From: WHSV01 sp050693975
GTDB lineage: Bacteria > Actinomycetota > CADDZG01 > WHSQ01
Direction: 5' to 3'
Assembly: GCA_050693975.1 (NCBI GenBank)
Contig: JBOGWV010000290.1
Span: 1-8,739, forward strand
DNA: 8,739 nucleotides
The notes beneath the pieces were generated by a model that worked only from the letters and a program-made list of their open reading frames with translations, made no database searches and was not told the DNA's origin. How positions within the stretch are numbered: the first letter of the stretch is position 1; the number at the start of each line of letters is the position of its first letter. Positions 6,725 through 8,739 of the stretch are shown here, piece after piece. The translations under genes and the position numbers were made by a program.

Positions 6725-7093
6725 TTAGATTCGCTTATAACGATTGCGAATCTTTTGCTCAAAGCTCTTGAAGGACCCCTTCAGTTTGGCGGACGCATCG
6801 CGCCCGCCCTCGCGGCCGGAGTTGACCAGTGCCGAACTCGATCCCAGCACCAAAACGATGCCGGCAACCATCGAACCGAAGGCCAAAACGCCGACAATTA
6901 TCAGCTGCGTTGCGAAGAAGGCGATCAGCAGTGCGAGGCCGATCACGAAGAGCAGGGCCCCGATGCGAGCTCGCCGAGAGCGGTTGAAGCGGGGCGTAAC
7001 TCGCCTGGTCGCGCGCGCGAAGCGAGGATCCTCGTCGTAGAGGTTCTTCTCGATCTCTTCGAGAATGCGTTGCTCACGCTCGGACAGCGGCAC
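6725..7093 (-). CDS. DUF3040 family small membrane protein
   Basis: A 122-residue protein with the DUF3040 hallmark at its N-terminus, MPLSEREQRILEEIEKNLYDEDPRFA, which is nearly the family consensus. A basic stretch (29-43) leads into two adjacent membrane segments (about 44-60 and 64-84), then a hydrophilic, basic C-terminus, so both ends are probably cytoplasmic. The family is confined largely to actinobacteria and its function is unknown; from memory, members often lie near the division and cell wall cluster, but no gene of that cluster is in this window. The start is GTG at 7091-7093, preceded by GGAGG with 4 nt spacing. It lies 60 bp downstream of dinB on the same strand and has its own strong candidate promoter. 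Its last codons coincide with one of the AGATTC...GAATCT dyads. Confidence 0.92.
   Translation of the reverse strand: MPLSEREQRILEEIEKNLYDEDPRFARATRRVTPRFNRSRRARIGALLFVIGLALLIAFFATQLIIVGVLAFGSMVAGIVLVLGSSSALVNSGREGGRDASAKLKGSFKSFEQKIRNRYKRI
6727..6753. repeat. Inverted repeat at the 3' end of the DUF3040 gene
   Basis: AGATTCGC (6727-6734) and GCGAATCT (6746-6753) are perfect 8-bp arms around an 11-nt spacer. The core AGATTC...GAATCT, with 15 nt between, repeats the dyad at 6631-6662 (14 nt between). It lies within the last codons and stop of the DUF3040 gene. On the + strand it is followed by TTT and could act as a weak terminator, but no + strand gene ends here; on the minus strand it is followed by a run of A, not T. 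Confidence 0.45.
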
Positions 7094-7103
7094 TATGCCT
7101 CCG

Positions 7104-7131
7104 ATTATAGGAAGGCTAGCGGATAAGCCAA
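7104..7131 (-). promoter_or_regulatory. Candidate promoter of the DUF3040 gene
   Basis: On the minus strand TTGGCT (7131-7126; four of six matches to TTGACA) is followed after 16 nt by a perfect TATAAT (7109-7104). The -10 box ends 10 nt before the GTG start, so the transcript would have a leader of only about 3-4 nt and would exclude the GGAGG lying between. That Shine-Dalgarno sequence would serve only transcripts reading through from dinB. Confidence 0.55.
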
Positions 7132-7153
7132 CGCCCTTTTAGATACCCTCTCC

Positions 7154-8329
7154 TTAATTCTGCAACCGGTCGAGGAGCGTGGCCGGTGTTACGGCGGCGT
7201 CTCCGAAGCGGCGACGGATATCGTCGACCGCCGTAGAGGCCTCGTTCCAAGACGGCCTCGAGGAGTCTCCTAGGAGGAGCTGGCGACGCGGGGGACCTGG
7301 AGCCAGCGACGACACGGACACGCCCAGCAACCGTATGCGAGGTCGCTCGGGATCGAGCTTGAGGTACATGGCTTTGGCCACTGCATAGATTTCGGCGGGG
7401 GTGTCCAGCTCACCTTCCAGCGAGTGCGAGCGGGTGATGGTCTTGAAGTTCGAAAAGCGCACTTTGAGCGTCACGGTGCGGCCGCACAGGCCCTTGGAGC
7501 GCATCCGAGAGGCGGTGCGATCGGAGAGCCTCAGGACCTCACGGAGGATCTCTGCGGTGTCGTCGAGGTCCCGGAGGAAGGTCTCCTCAGAGCCAACCGA
7601 CTTGGCCGGCTCCTCGGGGGTGACCGGACGCTCGTCGACCCCCTGGGACAACAGGTGTAGATGTGCCCCCAGCGAGTCCCCCACCGCGCGCTGCAGGGTC
7701 CGGCGAGGCATCGCCGCGATGTCGCCGACGTTTTTCAGGCCCAGCCGGCGCAGGGTCTCCGAGGTAGCGGCGCCGACTCCCCACAGGGCCTCGATCGGCA
7801 GGGGATTGAGGAACTCGGTGACCGAATCGGCCTTGATCACCAGTAGCCCGTTGGGCTTGCCACGCGAGGAGGCGAGCTTGGCCAGGAACTTGTTGGGAGC
7901 AACGCCCACGGTGCAGGGCAACCCGACGGCGGCCACATCCGCCTTGATACGAGTGGCGATCTCGACCGGGGAGCCGAAGAGCTTTACCGAGCCGGCGACG
8001 TCGATGAAGGCCTCGTCGAGGCTCAGCGGCTCGACCAGCGGGCTGTAGGAGGTGAAGACCTCCCGGATCTTGACCGAAAGCTCCTGGTAGGCGGTGAAGT
8101 CGTTGGGCAGGTAGATGGCGCCGGGACAGAGGCGCTGGGCCGTGATCATCGGCATCGCCGAGCGCACCCCGAAGGCCCTGGCCTCGTAGCTCGCCGAGGT
8201 CACCACACCGCGGCCCCCCTGGCCCCCCACGATGATCGGCTTGCCCTTGAGCGAGGGGTCCCTGATGACCTCCGCGGACGCGTAGAAGGCGTCCATGTCG
8301 ACGTGAAGGATGGGCTCGGAGGTGGGCAC
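7154..8329 (-). CDS. dinB: DNA polymerase IV (Y-family, translesion)
   Basis: Low-fidelity DNA polymerase that copies past damaged template bases. The 391-residue length is normal for actinobacterial DinB. Palm residues are intact: D11 in HVDMDAFYASAE, and D105/E106 in SLDEAFIDV. The steric gate that excludes ribonucleotides is the aromatic Y16. YEARAFGVRSAMP (48-60) and CTVGVAPNKFLAKLASSRGKPNG (139-161) are classical finger and palm motifs. A helix-hairpin-helix lies at about 178-208 (GVGAATSETLRRLGLKNVGDI), the little-finger domain at about 240-345, and QLLLGD at 350-355 fits a sliding-clamp binding motif. The start is GTG at 8327-8329, with no good Shine-Dalgarno sequence; the ATG at 8335-8337 is out of frame. 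It is divergent from a LigD-type polymerase gene and upstream of the DUF3040 gene. No convincing LexA box is seen at its promoter. Confidence 0.97.
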   Translation of the reverse strand: MPTSEPILHVDMDAFYASAEVIRDPSLKGKPIIVGGQGGRGVVTSASYEARAFGVRSAMPMITAQRLCPGAIYLPNDFTAYQELSVKIREVFTSYSPLVEPLSLDEAFIDVAGSVKLFGSPVEIATRIKADVAAVGLPCTVGVAPNKFLAKLASSRGKPNGLLVIKADSVTEFLNPLPIEALWGVGAATSETLRRLGLKNVGDIAAMPRRTLQRAVGDSLGAHLHLLSQGVDERPVTPEEPAKSVGSEETFLRDLDDTAEILREVLRLSDRTASRMRSKGLCGRTVTLKVRFSNFKTITRSHSLEGELDTPAEIYAVAKAMYLKLDPERPRIRLLGVSVSSLAPGPPRRQLLLGDSSRPSWNEASTAVDDIRRRFGDAAVTPATLLDRLQN

Positions 8330-8371
8330 GAACCCATGCTAATCCCGGCCCGGTGAGGTACTAAGGGGGTT
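8330..8371. promoter_or_regulatory. Divergent promoter region between dinB and ligD
   Basis: Only 42 bp separate the two start codons, so both promoters must overlap here or extend into the genes. For dinB, TAGCAT (minus strand, 8341-8336; four of six matches to TATAAT) ends 6 nt before the GTG start, implying a leaderless message; its -35 position is poor. For ligD, a Shine-Dalgarno-like AAGGGGG (8363-8369) precedes the GTG, but no clear -10 box was found. Confidence 0.45.
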
Positions 8372-8739
8372 GTGGGCTCTTCCGGACAGGCGATCACCGT
8401 CGGCAATCGCAAACTCGAGGTCTCGAACCTCGATAAGGTCTTCTATCCCGCCACCGGGTTTACCAAGGGCGATGTCATCGACTACTACCGGTCGGTCTCC
8501 GACGTCTTGCTCCCTCATCTCAAGCAGCGCGCCGTCACGCTCAAGCGCTATCCGAACGGGGTGACCGGCCCCTTCTTCTACGAGAAGTCCTGCCCCGAGC
8601 ACCGGCCCTCGTGGATCAAGACCGTCGCCCTGCGCAGGCAGCGTGACAACAAAGACGTCAACTACTGCCAGCTCAACAGCGAGGCGGGACTGGTGTGGGC
8701 GTCGAACCTCGCCAACCTCGAGCTTCACGTCTCGCTGGC
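8372..8739 (+). CDS. ligD: LigD-type polymerase domain protein (3' end outside window)
   Basis: The first 122 codons of a gene running off the right edge. The sequence is typical of the LigD polymerase (primase-like) domain used in bacterial non-homologous end joining: VSNLDKVFYPATGFTKGD, then VIDYYRSV, LLPHLKQRAVTLKRYPNGV, FFYEKSCPEHRPSWIKTV and, at the edge, ASNLANLELHVSL. The catalytic aspartates, expected further on, are not visible. The domain begins within about the first 15 residues, so this is either a stand-alone polymerase-domain protein or a LigD with the polymerase domain first; a ligase or nuclease domain would lie outside the window. The start is GTG at 8372 with AAGGGGG 2 nt upstream; an in-frame TGA at 8354-8356 rules out an earlier start. 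It is divergent from dinB. Confidence 0.92.
   Translation, partial: MGSSGQAITVGNRKLEVSNLDKVFYPATGFTKGDVIDYYRSVSDVLLPHLKQRAVTLKRYPNGVTGPFFYEKSCPEHRPSWIKTVALRRQRDNKDVNYCQLNSEAGLVWASNLANLELHVSL

Noticed and set aside
6727..6756. Intrinsic terminator of the DUF3040 gene
   Set aside because: On the gene's own strand the hairpin is followed by A residues, and it lies within the last codons; the T-run is on the opposite strand, where no gene ends.
8330..8371. SOS (LexA) box controlling dinB
   Set aside because: The only GAAC here is not followed at the right distance by GTTC or a close variant.

Overview
The window looks like chromosomal DNA from a high-GC actinobacterium. Codons end mostly in G or C, GTG and TTG starts are frequent, several -10 elements sit almost on the start codon, and the gene set (DUF3040 protein, DinB, LigD polymerase domain, MoxR/DUF58/transglutaminase operon, two HNH proteins) is typical of that phylum. 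The style of the HNH and MerR proteins would suit a deep lineage such as Acidimicrobiia, but that is a guess. No phage, plasmid, insertion sequence, CRISPR array, rRNA or tRNA is visible.

Left part (1-1202): the 3' end of a + strand HNH nuclease gene runs in from outside the window and ends in a proline/glutamate-rich tail made of 15-bp tandem repeats. It converges on a minus-strand pair: a 71-residue acidic protein of unknown function (987-1202), then a compact actinobacterial HNH endonuclease (377-919).

Centre (1404-6019): a tight three-gene + strand operon encodes a MoxR-family AAA+ ATPase, a DUF58 membrane protein and a large membrane-anchored transglutaminase-like protein with a DUF4129 tail. 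The spacing is 15 bp and then a 28-bp overlap, which suggests coordinated synthesis. The likely division of labour is that the ATPase acts as a chaperone in the cytoplasm, the DUF58 protein is its membrane-linked partner, and the transglutaminase domain acts outside the membrane.

Right part (6027-8739): a minus-strand MerR-family regulator converges on the operon with only 7 bp between stops. Upstream of it lies a small DUF3040 membrane protein and then dinB (DNA polymerase IV), all on the minus strand. dinB is divergent, across 42 bp, from the start of a LigD-type polymerase gene that runs off the right edge, so a translesion polymerase and a probable end-joining polymerase share one promoter region.

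The least explained part is the 182 bp between merR and the DUF3040 gene. It and the end of the DUF3040 gene carry two inverted repeats with the same AGATTC...GAATCT core and nearly the same spacing. One of them covers a candidate -10 box, and a further hairpin follows it. I read this as possible operator DNA, perhaps for the adjacent MerR protein. I found no clearly new multi-gene system; the other genes belong to recognisable families, apart from the 71-residue protein.
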